DNA of 35,630 nucleotides from QQWI01 sp964522015 (lineage in GTDB: Bacteria > Bacillota > Clostridia > Peptostreptococcales > Acidaminobacteraceae). Position numbers and translations under genes: made by a program. Positions 1 through 7,170 of this stretch are shown one piece after another (within the stretch, counting starts at the first letter, position 1; every line of letters begins with the position of its first letter). The DNA lies in assembly GCA_964522015.1 (NCBI GenBank), contig CAZFST010000037.1, forward strand, positions 1 to 35,630, written 5' to 3'. The notes beneath the pieces are model-generated. The model was given only the letters and a program-made list of their open reading frames with translations. It did not search any database and was not told where the DNA came from.

Positions 1-91
1 GGTATCTCTTTATGGGATCCCTTCTAATTTAGAATCGCTATGAATAATTCGGGTTACTTTAGGGTTACTGGCCCTTGTTATTCTAAGTGAA

Positions 92-346
92 GTGGTTTGG
101 AGTTATTACAATTTAATGAGTACTTCAAAAGCAGAAATAATACTCTATGGGTTGATTGCTATTTATGGATTTTCAGTTTTGACGATAGGTAAAATGATTA
201 TTGAAAAAAATCTGTTATCACTAAAGCAATATTATGATTCAATTGCGGGCATTGGCTTGATTGCTGTAATGATGATATTTTTGCTTGGTCAGTGCATACA
301 AGGTTGGTTTATGTTTGGAAGGTTCTTATATCATAATCTCACATAA
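92..346 (+). CDS. small membrane protein, unknown function, start uncertain
   Basis: I do not recognise this protein. Read from GTG 92 it has 84 residues with two hydrophobic segments (about residues 14-33 and 51-76) and ends just before a 41-bp gap to the next gene. No convincing ribosome binding site precedes GTG 92. The frame is open back to position 44, and the extra residues (RVTLGLLALVILSE) look like another membrane helix, so the real protein may be longer and begin at a non-ATG codon or in another frame: an ATG at 40 with a short 16-codon reading frame sits one base out of phase. A frameshift or an upstream start are both possible. It is first in a run of small membrane proteins of unknown role. 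Confidence 0.45.
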   Translation: MVWSYYNLMSTSKAEIILYGLIAIYGFSVLTIGKMIIEKNLLSLKQYYDSIAGIGLIAVMMIFLLGQCIQGWFMFGRFLYHNLT

Positions 347-387
347 GTAATATTTGTTGTTGTTCAGCTATAGAATTGGAGTGCAAT

Positions 388-729
388 ATGAAAAAAGTCC
401 GTAAGACAACAAAAAAAGAGATATTGCAAATAGTGGCAGTTACTAGTACGCTTTTATTTTTTGGTCTTTCATTTTCAGTTTATTTCAGCGAATTATTCTA
501 TGTCATCCCAATAGCATTACTATTATATTTTTTGATTATGTATAGTGATAAATATAATTTGAGGTTCTTTTTTTGTTGCTTCATATTTATGGTTGCTTTG
601 AGCTCTTGGATAGCTTTAGTGGCTTTCACAGACATGACGGAGTTAGGTAGTGTCTTAATACGAAATACTGTCCCTGCAACCATTATGGCAAACCTCACTA
701 TTATGTTTCCATATAAGTATGAAGAATAA
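388..729 (+). CDS. small three-helix membrane protein, unknown function
   Basis: This is a 113-residue protein with a basic N-terminus (MKKVRKTTKKE) and three predicted membrane helices at about residues 13-31, 34-51 and 59-80. The start is ATG 388 because GGAG at 378-381 lies 6 bases upstream; an in-frame TTG at 376 would overlap that site. No known domain is recognised. It lies 68 bp before the next small membrane gene on the same strand, and the four genes after it have the same layout, so co-transcription is likely. Its function is unknown. Confidence 0.62.
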   Translation: MKKVRKTTKKEILQIVAVTSTLLFFGLSFSVYFSELFYVIPIALLLYFLIMYSDKYNLRFFFCCFIFMVALSSWIALVAFTDMTELGSVLIRNTVPATIMANLTIMFPYKYEE

Positions 730-797
730 GAGTGCAGCTTGCACGGTACAGTAGCTACTGGGGGGTATACCTTGAGCTTCTGCATGGAGAATTTGGA

Positions 798-986
798 ATG
801 AAGAAGTCAAATATAAAGAGATTTGCGGGGATTGCAATTCTAATTTTGTGTTTATTATATGTCCCCAATCTAATCACTTCTATCGTAACGGGTGCTTGGA
901 ATGGTGTATTAATCAATGGGGCATTAGCTTTAGCATTTGCTTTAATAGGGTTTGTTTACTTTTTATCAGAGAAAAAGGCGTTGTGA
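798..986 (+). CDS. 62-residue two-helix membrane protein, unknown function
   Basis: This short protein begins MKKSNIKRF and has two hydrophobic stretches at about residues 9-30 and 37-56, followed by a charged tail (SEKKAL). ATG 798 is chosen because TGGAGA at 785-790 is well spaced before it; the frame is open further upstream but without another good site. It has the same length as the protein encoded at 1034-1222, although the two sequences show no obvious alignment. No family is recognised. Confidence 0.58.
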   Translation: MKKSNIKRFAGIAILILCLLYVPNLITSIVTGAWNGVLINGALALAFALIGFVYFLSEKKAL

Positions 987-1033
987 TGGTTAAAATAACA
1001 CTAGCCAATATGAATGGCTGTTTGGAGATGAAG

Positions 1034-1222
1034 ATGACTAAGCTTAATAAACTGATGCATTATATTATTTTGATGGATGCAATGGTTACATGTACCATAA
1101 TGATAAATATAAAATCAGGCGGTTTCTGGGGAAAAGTAAGTATCATCCTCGGGATAATCGCATTATCAGCATCTGTTGTTCCCATCATAGCCATTTTTCG
1201 TGAGAAGCAAAAACTTAAGTAA
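1034..1222 (+). CDS. 62-residue two-helix membrane protein, unknown function
   Basis: The protein begins MTKLNKLMHY and has two hydrophobic segments at about residues 9-26 and 33-54, then a basic tail (REKQKLK). ATG 1034 is preferred over ATG 1028 because GGAG at 1024-1027 directly abuts the earlier codon but is 6 bases from the later one. The open frame reaches back to 848, overlapping the preceding gene, but that part is an out-of-frame copy of the neighbour's coding sequence. Function unknown; it could be an immunity-type or regulatory membrane peptide, which is only a guess. Confidence 0.57.
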   Translation: MTKLNKLMHYIILMDAMVTCTIMINIKSGGFWGKVSIILGIIALSASVVPIIAIFREKQKLK

Positions 1223-1302
1223 ATACAATGGGTGATTAATTACATAAGCCATCAAGTTATAACGAATTCAAGCCTGCTGAAAAACAAGGAGAATCTAAGA
1301 AT

Positions 1303-1695
1303 ATGAACCAAGTTAGTCTTGAAAAGATTTATTCAACAAGATTTGCCTTTCTATTATTTTATGGAATGGTCCTGTATCATTTATTGAATCAGGAAAGCCT
1401 AACACAAGCAGAATTATTTGCCACAGTGATTCAAATGAGTCCTCCGATTATTATTTTTGGGGCCTATAGCATAATCAAACGCTTTACGGTGTTAAACAAG
1501 TACAAAGTGTTCATAGTAATATGTTCTTTTGCTTCATTTGGTATCGCAACTGATCAAGCAAGGCATTTATTGATGCATGGAACGCTAGAGTCTGGCTTTA
1601 AGTTACTGGTTTCTGCAATCTTTGCTTTTATTGAAGCATCAGTTTTTGCAATGGTTGCATTTAGTTTTGCCTCTCGAAAACCGCAAAACCCTTAG
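1303..1695 (+). CDS. four-helix membrane protein, unknown function
   Basis: A 130-residue integral membrane protein with four hydrophobic segments at about residues 13-28, 38-57, 68-84 and 98-124, and a short polar C-terminus (SRKPQNP). The start ATG 1303 follows an AAGGAG site about 11 bases upstream. No domain is recognised. It is the last gene of the first small-membrane-protein run. After it comes a short hairpin (1747-1767) and then the large palindrome at 1774-1897, so transcription of the run probably ends in this area. Confidence 0.65.
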   Translation: MNQVSLEKIYSTRFAFLLFYGMVLYHLLNQESLTQAELFATVIQMSPPIIIFGAYSIIKRFTVLNKYKVFIVICSFASFGIATDQARHLLMHGTLESGFKLLVSAIFAFIEASVFAMVAFSFASRKPQNP

Positions 1696-1773
1696 ATTTA
1701 CTCTGAGTACCCCCAACCATTGATCAACCTTGAGCGTCAGCAATTAGGACTTCTTATAAAAAAGTCCAATAAA

Positions 1774-1897
1774 ATGGTTTGGGTGTCAAAAGTCAAATTT
1801 TGAGCAACTATCTACCATATGATGCGCTTACGAAAAGTAAGCGGTACAGCATATGGTAGATAGTTTGTGCGAAACAGACTTTTGACACCCAAACCAT
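1774..1897. repeat. 124-bp nested palindrome
   Basis: Three nested inverted repeats share one centre. The outer arms are 21 bp and perfect (1774-1794 with 1877-1897, beginning ATGGTTTGGG). The middle arms are 16 bp and perfect (1806-1821 AACTATCTACCATATG with 1850-1865). The inner arms are 7 bp (1825-1831 CGCTTAC with 1837-1843) around a GAAAA loop. Between them are unpaired internal loops. No T-run follows either side, so it is not a simple terminator. No open reading frame lies inside. It could be a miniature inverted-repeat element, with A-rich flanks as possible target duplication, or a DNA or RNA structural element. A separate short hairpin (GGACTT 1747-1752 with AAGTCC 1762-1767) stands just before it. 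Confidence 0.85.
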
Positions 1898-1984
1898 AAA
1901 ATAGAATTGCTTTATTGTTATTTAGACCTAAACATTAAAGTGTGGCTAGGCTAAAATGCATAAAAAATTAGAAAAGAGGATCAG

Positions 1985-3454
1985 ATGAAAAAGAAGATTT
2001 TATCACTACTACTAACGGCGGCTCTTGTAGTCACCCAGCTCCCAATTTGGGCTGCAGAAGCCCCTGCAACCACAGCGCCAGTACAAGAACAAAAACCACA
2101 ATTCAGCATGTGGGCAATTGGTGAACTCAACGAAGCTGAAAAATATGGCTTGTTCGACATTGAATGGTACAAAAATGGTTTCACAAAAGCCATTTCCCCA
2201 GAGCGCTTTAATGGATTGGCAAAAAACTTACAAGCTAAGCTTAAAGAAGTTAGCCTAAGCGGAGCCACTAAAGTGACTGCCAGTGGCAATGAAGCATTGC
2301 CAACACTACCAACCTTCAAAGATAGTAAATCACTAACCCGACAAGAAGTGGTCAACGTCATTTTTGATCAATTAGGTCAATATGATCCTAACATGCTTAT
2401 CCAGAAATCAGATGTGGCATCTATCTTGTCTCAAAGAGGTATTTTAAAGGGTGAGAGTGGTGGTCTTAACTTGGAACGGCCTTGTACAACCCAAGAAGCG
2501 GTACTCTTGTCGGCCCGAGCTATTCAGTATTTAAGTGAAAATCTTAATGCTGGCGCTAAAGGCTTGGCGTGGAAGGTTTCAAAGGGAGACACAAATCTTT
2601 ACTTATTGGGATCGATTCACTTGGCAAGCACGGCAATTTATCCAATGGATCAGCGGTTGGTGAAAGCTTATGAAAGTGCTGATGCACTTTATGTAGAAGC
2701 CAATATTATCAACCCAATGAATGGTTACGAAGCATTTATGAAGTCAGCCCAACTTGAGGGTGGTAAAAAATTGAAAGATGTGATTGATGCCCCAGCCTAT
2801 GCACGACTTGAACAGGCGTGCAAAAATTATGGGGTGCCAATGGAGAACTTAGCCCCATTCAAACCTTGGATGGTTGCTTTAACCATGAGCAATTTTGTCA
2901 CAACGGCTTCAACAACAACTGAAGAAACAAGCAAAGCGGCGGGTCTTGGCATTGATGCTTACTTTTTAACCCGTACCCTGCTTGATCAAAAGCCAGTGGT
3001 GGAGTTAGAAGGCTTGGAATTCCAGGGCAAATTGTTTGATAGTCTCACTGATGATTACGAAGTTAAATACCTTAATAGTGTGGTGGATTCATGTTTAGCA
3101 TTAGCGTCAACTGATCCAAATGATGCCAAAGCAAAGGCCATTCGTGAAGAAGCTCAAAAGGGTCAGGCAATGTTTAAAGATTGGTTAATTTTCTGGCAAA
3201 AGGGCGATAAGGCTAGTTTTAAAAAGACCATAGACAGTTCGTTTGGCGACACTGCTAGCGCTGACTCTGAAATTACAGCAATGCTGTTAGGCAAACGTGA
3301 TCAAGCCATGGCTGAGAAACTCAGCGCCCTACTTGAAAAAGGCGAGAAGAAGAGCTACTTTATCGTTGTGGGTGCTGCCCATTTAGTAACTGATAAAATG
3401 GTAATTGACATCTTAAAAGCTAAGGGTTACAAGGTGGAAGAGTTTTATCAGTAA
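1985..3454 (+). CDS. secreted TraB/GumN-family protein with SLH-like N-terminal region
   Basis: The protein has 489 residues and a signal peptide (about residues 1-23, cleavage near IWA-AEA). Residues about 40-185 contain S-layer-homology-like patterns, notably LTRQEVVNVIF (117-127) and RGILKG with PCTTQEAVLLSARAI (151-180). Residues 193-489 are a TraB/GumN (TIKI-like) domain: the first GxxH motif GSIH at 209-212, a conserved glutamate at 238 (VEAN), and the second GxxH motif GAAH at 463-466. In this superfamily those residues form the proposed metal site of a protease-like enzyme. The expected location is outside the membrane, possibly held to the cell wall through the SLH-like part. ATG 1985 follows an AGAGGA site. 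It stands alone between structured intergenic regions. Confidence 0.85.
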   Translation: MKKKILSLLLTAALVVTQLPIWAAEAPATTAPVQEQKPQFSMWAIGELNEAEKYGLFDIEWYKNGFTKAISPERFNGLAKNLQAKLKEVSLSGATKVTASGNEALPTLPTFKDSKSLTRQEVVNVIFDQLGQYDPNMLIQKSDVASILSQRGILKGESGGLNLERPCTTQEAVLLSARAIQYLSENLNAGAKGLAWKVSKGDTNLYLLGSIHLASTAIYPMDQRLVKAYESADALYVEANIINPMNGYEAFMKSAQLEGGKKLKDVIDAPAYARLEQACKNYGVPMENLAPFKPWMVALTMSNFVTTASTTTEETSKAAGLGIDAYFLTRTLLDQKPVVELEGLEFQGKLFDSLTDDYEVKYLNSVVDSCLALASTDPNDAKAKAIREEAQKGQAMFKDWLIFWQKGDKASFKKTIDSSFGDTASADSEITAMLLGKRDQAMAEKLSALLEKGEKKSYFIVVGAAHLVTDKMVIDILKAKGYKVEEFYQ

Positions 3455-3488
3455 AATTTGACGGTTCGTGACGCTGGACTGATAAAAA

Positions 3489-3570
3489 CCCAGTATATGG
3501 ACGAAACCTTAAATTAAACTTAAACAAGTCAGCAGAAGGCTGTGTTCAGCTTGAAATCTGCTATACTGGG
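3489..3570. other. long-range inverted repeat in the 3' intergenic region
   Basis: CCCAGTATA (3489-3497) is repeated in inverted form as TATACTGGG (3562-3570), and inside it AGCAGA (3531-3536) pairs with TCTGCT (3557-3562). Together with the following hairpin at 3584-3615 this could fold into a multi-stem structure. No T-run is present. It may be a structured 3' UTR, a small RNA or a remnant element; nothing in the sequence decides between these. Apart from this and the next hairpin, I see nothing in 3455-3692. Confidence 0.45.
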
Positions 3571-3583
3571 TAAAGGTATTTTG

Positions 3584-3615
3584 CAAACCACCTTCAAAAT
3601 TCTGAAGGTGGTTTG
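3584..3615. terminator. strong hairpin, terminator-like
   Basis: CAAACCACCTTCA (3584-3596) and TGAAGGTGGTTTG (3603-3615) form a perfect 13-bp stem with a 6-base loop. The downstream side is AT-rich (TATTAATTAA) rather than a clean T-run, so termination of the 1985-3454 transcript is likely but not certain. Confidence 0.55.
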
Positions 3616-3692
3616 TATTAATTAATGCAAGCTTGGCTTGGATGTTAGAAATACTTTTCAAAAAATACATAGAAATGGGCTGGTGACGATAC

Positions 3693-3875
3693 GTGAAAAG
3701 CACTCAAAAAATCTTAGCAAATGTGATTATTATAATGCTTGGTATAACAGGCGTGCTATTTGTCGGTGAATGTATGACATCGGCTGGTATCGGATTTATC
3801 GACGGTTTAGTTAGAATGGTTGATACAACATATTCAGCGGGACATAAGTTGGGACAATACTTAGCGCAAAGATAA
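3693..3875 (+). CDS. 60-residue membrane peptide with Y-S-x-G-H-x-L-G motif
   Basis: The peptide has a short basic N-terminus (MKSTQK), a hydrophobic segment at about residues 8-26 and a tail with the motif YSAGHKLGQYLA at 47-58. The same motif pattern recurs in the small proteins at 4791-4937 and, more loosely, 4585-4737. The start is GTG 3693, with GGTGAC at 3681-3686 as a weak binding site; a GGTGAT also precedes the 4791 gene. No family is recognised. A single transmembrane helix with a GxxxG-like face suggests helix-helix packing; this is inference. Confidence 0.5.
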   Translation: MKSTQKILANVIIIMLGITGVLFVGECMTSAGIGFIDGLVRMVDTTYSAGHKLGQYLAQR

Positions 3876-3990
3876 TGCGCAAGATTAAGTGGTACCTAGA
3901 TTGTACGTCAGCACTTTTTCTGCTTCTTGAGAACTCAAAAAGTAATGGAGTCATCATTCGGAATTAAACACTATCTAAGGGAGATTGAAC

Positions 3991-4515
3991 ATGATTGAAG
4001 CAACGACAAAACTTGATAAAAGCGAAATTGGCCACCTAAATAACTTTCATCTTTTCAGAAAGAACCGACTCATAGTCATCTTGCCCAGTTTTCTATTCGT
4101 CATTCTTGGAACCGTGATTCTTTTTTTATCCGAAAGTGCGGGTGATACCGCTGTCGGTATTTTTTTACTAATTTTGGGCGTTTGCTTTCCCCTTCTTCTG
4201 TATTTAGCCCTTAAAATGGGTGTTTGGTATCAGTTGAAGAGCACAAAGTATATTTCCGATGATTCGATGAACTACTTTAAAATTACAACCGAGTCACTCT
4301 ACAACAAGCTGGAACGTAAGGATTGTACTTCTAGCTTTGAAGCGAAATGGAGTCTGGTGTACAAGGCCTACGAAACTAAGACCCACTTTTTTATTTACAT
4401 TAGCAATATGCAGGCATTTATTATTTCTAAATCAGGTATATATCAGGGTTCTGTAGAGGAACTTCGCACCATGATTAGCGAATCAATTGGGTCGAAATTT
4501 CAAATGATGACATAG
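3991..4515 (+). CDS. YcxB-like membrane protein
   Basis: A 174-residue protein with two adjacent membrane helices at about residues 27-46 and 53-74, followed by a soluble C-terminal part (about 85-170). The order of two helices and then a domain with the pattern W-x-x-V-x-K-A-Y-E-T-x-x-x-F-F-I-Y-I matches the YcxB-like family, whose biochemical role is not known. ATG 3991 is chosen over an in-frame TTG at 3985 because AAGGGAG at 3977-3983 is 7 bases upstream of the ATG. It sits among tiny membrane peptides on the same strand. Confidence 0.7.
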   Translation: MIEATTKLDKSEIGHLNNFHLFRKNRLIVILPSFLFVILGTVILFLSESAGDTAVGIFLLILGVCFPLLLYLALKMGVWYQLKSTKYISDDSMNYFKITTESLYNKLERKDCTSSFEAKWSLVYKAYETKTHFFIYISNMQAFIISKSGIYQGSVEELRTMISESIGSKFQMMT

Positions 4516-4584
4516 TGATTGATATACAAAAGAGCAGCTGCTTATTATAGACAACCACTCTCCACCTAAAGAATGAGGTATAAG

Positions 4585-4737
4585 ATGAAAACAATATCGG
4601 AAAAGCATCTGGTTTATATTATCGCATTTATTCTAGCACTCACTATTTTAGCACTTCAAGCCTATACAATTGGATATATGGTAGGGAAGGACAAAGCGCT
4701 TCAAGAAAGAAGGATTGAACTTGAACATGGAAAGTAA
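4585..4737 (+). CDS. 50-residue single-helix membrane peptide
   Basis: The frame encodes MKTISEKHLV, then a hydrophobic helix at about residues 10-33 and a charged tail rich in K, E and R (residues 35-50). The end of the helix reads YTIGYMVGKDKA, matching the pattern Y-[ST]-x-G-[HY]-x-[LIV]-G-x3-A also seen at 3693-3875 and 4791-4937. GAGG at 4574-4577 lies 7 bases before ATG 4585, a good site for so small a gene. Function unknown. Confidence 0.5.
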   Translation: MKTISEKHLVYIIAFILALTILALQAYTIGYMVGKDKALQERRIELEHGK

Positions 4738-4790
4738 ATAGACCCAAATAATCAATAAATCAAAATCAAACGGAAGGCATGGTGATAGCA

Positions 4791-4937
4791 ATGGTTGATT
4801 TTAAAACGTGGGTACCAACGCTTACGAAAATTGTGTTTGTAATCGGGAGTGTTTTAGGCGTTACTATCGTGGTCTATTCAACGGGGCATCATATAGGCGC
4901 AGGGATTGCTGAGACGTTCTACTGGATAAAACACTAA
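4791..4937 (+). CDS. 48-residue membrane peptide with Y-S-x-G-H-x-I-G motif
   Basis: The peptide begins MVDFKTW, has one hydrophobic helix at about residues 13-30 (with VIGSVLGV), and continues into YSTGHHIGAGIA at 29-40, nearly the motif found at residues 47-58 of the 3693 peptide. ATG 4791 is used, with GGTGAT at 4781-4786 or GGAAGG at 4772-4777 as binding site; an in-frame ATG at 4779 would add four residues. Its stop codon shares one base with the start of the next gene (TAATG), implying translational coupling. Confidence 0.52.
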   Translation: MVDFKTWVPTLTKIVFVIGSVLGVTIVVYSTGHHIGAGIAETFYWIKH

Positions 4938-5083
4938 TGCGCCAAACAGGTAGACCTTATATGTACCCGTTGCCCAAAGCGGTTGCAGTGGCAGCAATCT
5001 TCATTGTAATTGGTTCTGTGGCTGTTGCAGCAGCCATTGTTCTCGTAGCAGAAGTTACACAAAGTTTGTTAAACTTGATATGA
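4937..5083 (+). CDS. 48-residue membrane peptide, translationally coupled to its neighbour
   Basis: The peptide begins MRQTGRPYMYPLPK and has a long, alanine- and valine-rich hydrophobic helix at about residues 15-38 with VIGSVAV, similar to the VIGSVLG of the preceding 48-residue peptide, and a short amphipathic end. Its ATG overlaps the previous stop by one base (TAATG), and no separate binding site is evident, so it probably depends on translation of the upstream gene. The glycine-histidine motif of the other small peptides is absent. Function unknown; a two-peptide pair is possible. Confidence 0.45.
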   Translation: MRQTGRPYMYPLPKAVAVAAIFIVIGSVAVAAAIVLVAEVTQSLLNLI

Positions 5084-5103
5084 TAAGAAGAGTTATCAGA
5101 AAT

Positions 5104-5145
5104 GCCCTATTCAGCCACCCGCGCTTTGAGCAGGGCGTTTTATAT
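5104..5145 (+). terminator. probable Rho-independent terminator of the small-peptide operon
   Basis: GCCCT (5104-5108) pairs with AGGGC (5132-5136), with a possible inner pairing of TCA and TGA, and the stem is followed directly by GTTTTATAT. It lies 20 bp after the last small gene and fits the end of its transcript. Confidence 0.5.
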
Positions 5146-5198
5146 AACACAAAAGACCAATTTTCCCTAATTAGATGGGACAATTGGTCTTTTGTGTT
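5146..5198. terminator. 17-bp stem hairpin, probably bidirectional
   Basis: AACACAAAAGACCAATT (5146-5162) is repeated in perfect inverted form at 5182-5198. Inside, CCC (5165-5167) can pair with GGG (5177-5179). The A/T-rich part of each arm gives U-rich RNA on either strand. It separates the small-peptide genes from the gene starting at 5343. Confidence 0.55.
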
Positions 5199-5254
5199 GG
5201 GGTATTAAGATTCAATGTCAATTATCCAAATGTTGGGCTTGTCAGAGGGTTCTG

Positions 5255-5263
5255 TGATATAAT
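5255..5263 (+). promoter_or_regulatory. extended -10 promoter for the 5343 gene
   Basis: TGATATAAT at 5255-5263 fits an extended -10 element (TG-N-TATAAT). The -35 region is poor; TTGGGC at 5233-5238 would need a 19-base spacer. It lies about 80 bp before the gene start. Confidence 0.5.
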
Positions 5264-5342
5264 CACCCTGTAAGTGTTCTTTTTACTCATAAGGTATCTG
5301 ATTTTGAGAAAAATAGACCAATATAAAATGGAGGCAAAAGTT

Positions 5343-7154
5343 GTGAAAAAATATTTAAAAGGCTATTTAATCGGTTTTCTATCAGCAATCATCTTATTGG
5401 GTTCAATCCTGGTCTTTGCAGATAATGGATTCATCACAATTTCAGTGGTTCTCAACAAAATCAATCTTTCAATTAATGGGGCCCAAGTGGCCAAATCCAG
5501 TGATACCTACACACTTGATAATGGCACAAAAGTTCCTTTTAGCATTTTATATAATGGGACAACTTATCTACCCATGAGAAAAGTGGCATCCATTGTTGGA
5601 AAAGAAGTGCTGTGGGACCCAGCAACAGCCACCGTCAGTCTCAATGATGCTTCTTATATACCGCCACTACCCAAGCCCGAAGTCCCTAAACCAGAAATCC
5701 CTAAACCAGAAGTCCCTAAACCTGCTGTTCAGTCTATTGAGCAGCTAACCCCCCAACTTAGCCTTAGCGGGGATTCTCCCTACCGCTTAACATCCAGGAA
5801 TATTTCGTTGAAATCAAGTACCACCCTGTGGAACAATCAAGAAGACACTTATGGTCTGGCATCAATCGCCACCGGCAAAAATCTTGGAACCCTCACCGTT
5901 AAACAGTTAAACCTCCCTCAACAACCGGAAGCTTATCTACATATCACCTTCCAAGCAACCCCTGAAACCCTTGACCAGCCCAAGCCCCTTTCTCTTAAAT
6001 TCCAGTTAGGGACCTCTAAAGAAAATTTCACCATTACTAATCTTAACCCCGGAGCAGGCCCAGTCTTTTACCAAAGTCCTACCCAATCCCTGGTCATTTC
6101 GTCTCTACAGACCTATAAAACCATTCAAAAGGGCGCTTATCAGCGGCTTACAAACCCGCCAGATGCCACAACTTTTGAAAAGAATACTTTGCAAATGAAT
6201 TTCCCCATTACAAGGGCAAATCTTAGCGAATATTGGCTGATGTTGAGCCCAAATCAGCTGGTCAATCCACAAGATCAAACTGAAATGAACCTCTTAAAGC
6301 GCATGAATTTTGATCAAAATCGCCAGTGGAGTAGTCTTGGTAACCTTGATCCGGTTCCAAGTAATTACGAAGGCGCAATACCTAATCTTTTTTGGTCGAA
6401 TTATGGGTATCACATTGGCAATAAATTGCTGCTACAAGGGACTTCGCCATTTTCAAGGGTTTATGCCCTTGTAGCGGCCCAGCATTTATTAAGCCGCTAC
6501 CCGGAATCAGGGTTTTTCCTCACGCCTTTCTCGGTTGACTGGCTAAAGGTAGACTATGGTATAGAGACAGACTTTTATGATACCAGGTTTAACAGTGATG
6601 CTGCCCAATTTCTAGCAAATCTAGCTTTAAAATATGATTTGAAAGAGGCAAAGACAGCTCTAGATCATCATATAAAATTTTTTAAGACCTATGCTTCTAA
6701 GAATAGCTTCCTTTACGAAAAAGCTGGATTCACCCATTACTTGCCTATGGATTATGCCAATTTCACTTCAACACAAGTGGAAGGCCAAATCACTCAAGTC
6801 TACAAATCAGCCACTAACCATGCATCGTTTAATCATGTGTTGGCCCAAGTAACTCTCCTTTATAACCATTATCAGTTGACTGGGGATGAGACTTCTAAGC
6901 AGTTGGGCAACGATTTAATTGAGAAACTAAGCGCCTTAGGAAGAGATTGGATCAAGCCAAATGGTGATTTGTGGTATGCCTATCACCCGAGTAAGGGGTT
7001 TATACTTCAGGACTATATTGATGTGACCTTAAATGATCTTTATACATGCCAAGAGATTTATAAGCGTGTAAATGGCAAAACAAATGACTTTTTGGAAGAC
7101 ATGACATTGGTTAAAGAGGCCTACGTGGCATCACTTTCTAAGAAAATCGAATAG
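5343..7154 (+). CDS. secreted protein with copper-amine-oxidase-N-like domain and helical C-terminal region
   Basis: The protein has 603 residues. A signal peptide or membrane anchor covers about 7-25. Residues 36-101 resemble the copper amine oxidase N-terminal-like domain, a small stalk domain frequent in secreted Firmicute proteins (pattern TYLPMRKVASIVGKEVLWD). A proline-lysine linker follows at about 107-129, built of repeated PKPE[VI]. The region 150-360 looks beta-rich. The C-terminal third (about 430-600) is helical, with repeats like those of alpha/alpha-toroid enzymes, but no catalytic motif is recognised. GTG 5343 is chosen because GGAGG at 5330-5334 is 8 bases upstream and the signal peptide then begins MKKYLKG; in-frame ATG 5328 would overlap that site. 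It is convergent with the next gene, leaving 16 bp between them. Confidence 0.75.
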   Translation: MKKYLKGYLIGFLSAIILLGSILVFADNGFITISVVLNKINLSINGAQVAKSSDTYTLDNGTKVPFSILYNGTTYLPMRKVASIVGKEVLWDPATATVSLNDASYIPPLPKPEVPKPEIPKPEVPKPAVQSIEQLTPQLSLSGDSPYRLTSRNISLKSSTTLWNNQEDTYGLASIATGKNLGTLTVKQLNLPQQPEAYLHITFQATPETLDQPKPLSLKFQLGTSKENFTITNLNPGAGPVFYQSPTQSLVISSLQTYKTIQKGAYQRLTNPPDATTFEKNTLQMNFPITRANLSEYWLMLSPNQLVNPQDQTEMNLLKRMNFDQNRQWSSLGNLDPVPSNYEGAIPNLFWSNYGYHIGNKLLLQGTSPFSRVYALVAAQHLLSRYPESGFFLTPFSVDWLKVDYGIETDFYDTRFNSDAAQFLANLALKYDLKEAKTALDHHIKFFKTYASKNSFLYEKAGFTHYLPMDYANFTSTQVEGQITQVYKSATNHASFNHVLAQVTLLYNHYQLTGDETSKQLGNDLIEKLSALGRDWIKPNGDLWYAYHPSKGFILQDYIDVTLNDLYTCQEIYKRVNGKTNDFLEDMTLVKEAYVASLSKKIE

Positions 7155-7170
7155 TAAGGATAAATGCTAT

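Noticed and set aside
1747..1767. Short hairpin GGACTT/AAGTCC as terminator of the 1303-1695 gene
   Set aside because: The stem is short and no T-run follows on the + strand; kept only as a note beside the palindrome.
3509..3703. 64-codon frame on the minus strand
   Set aside because: It lies across the inverted repeats, has no binding site and no family resemblance.
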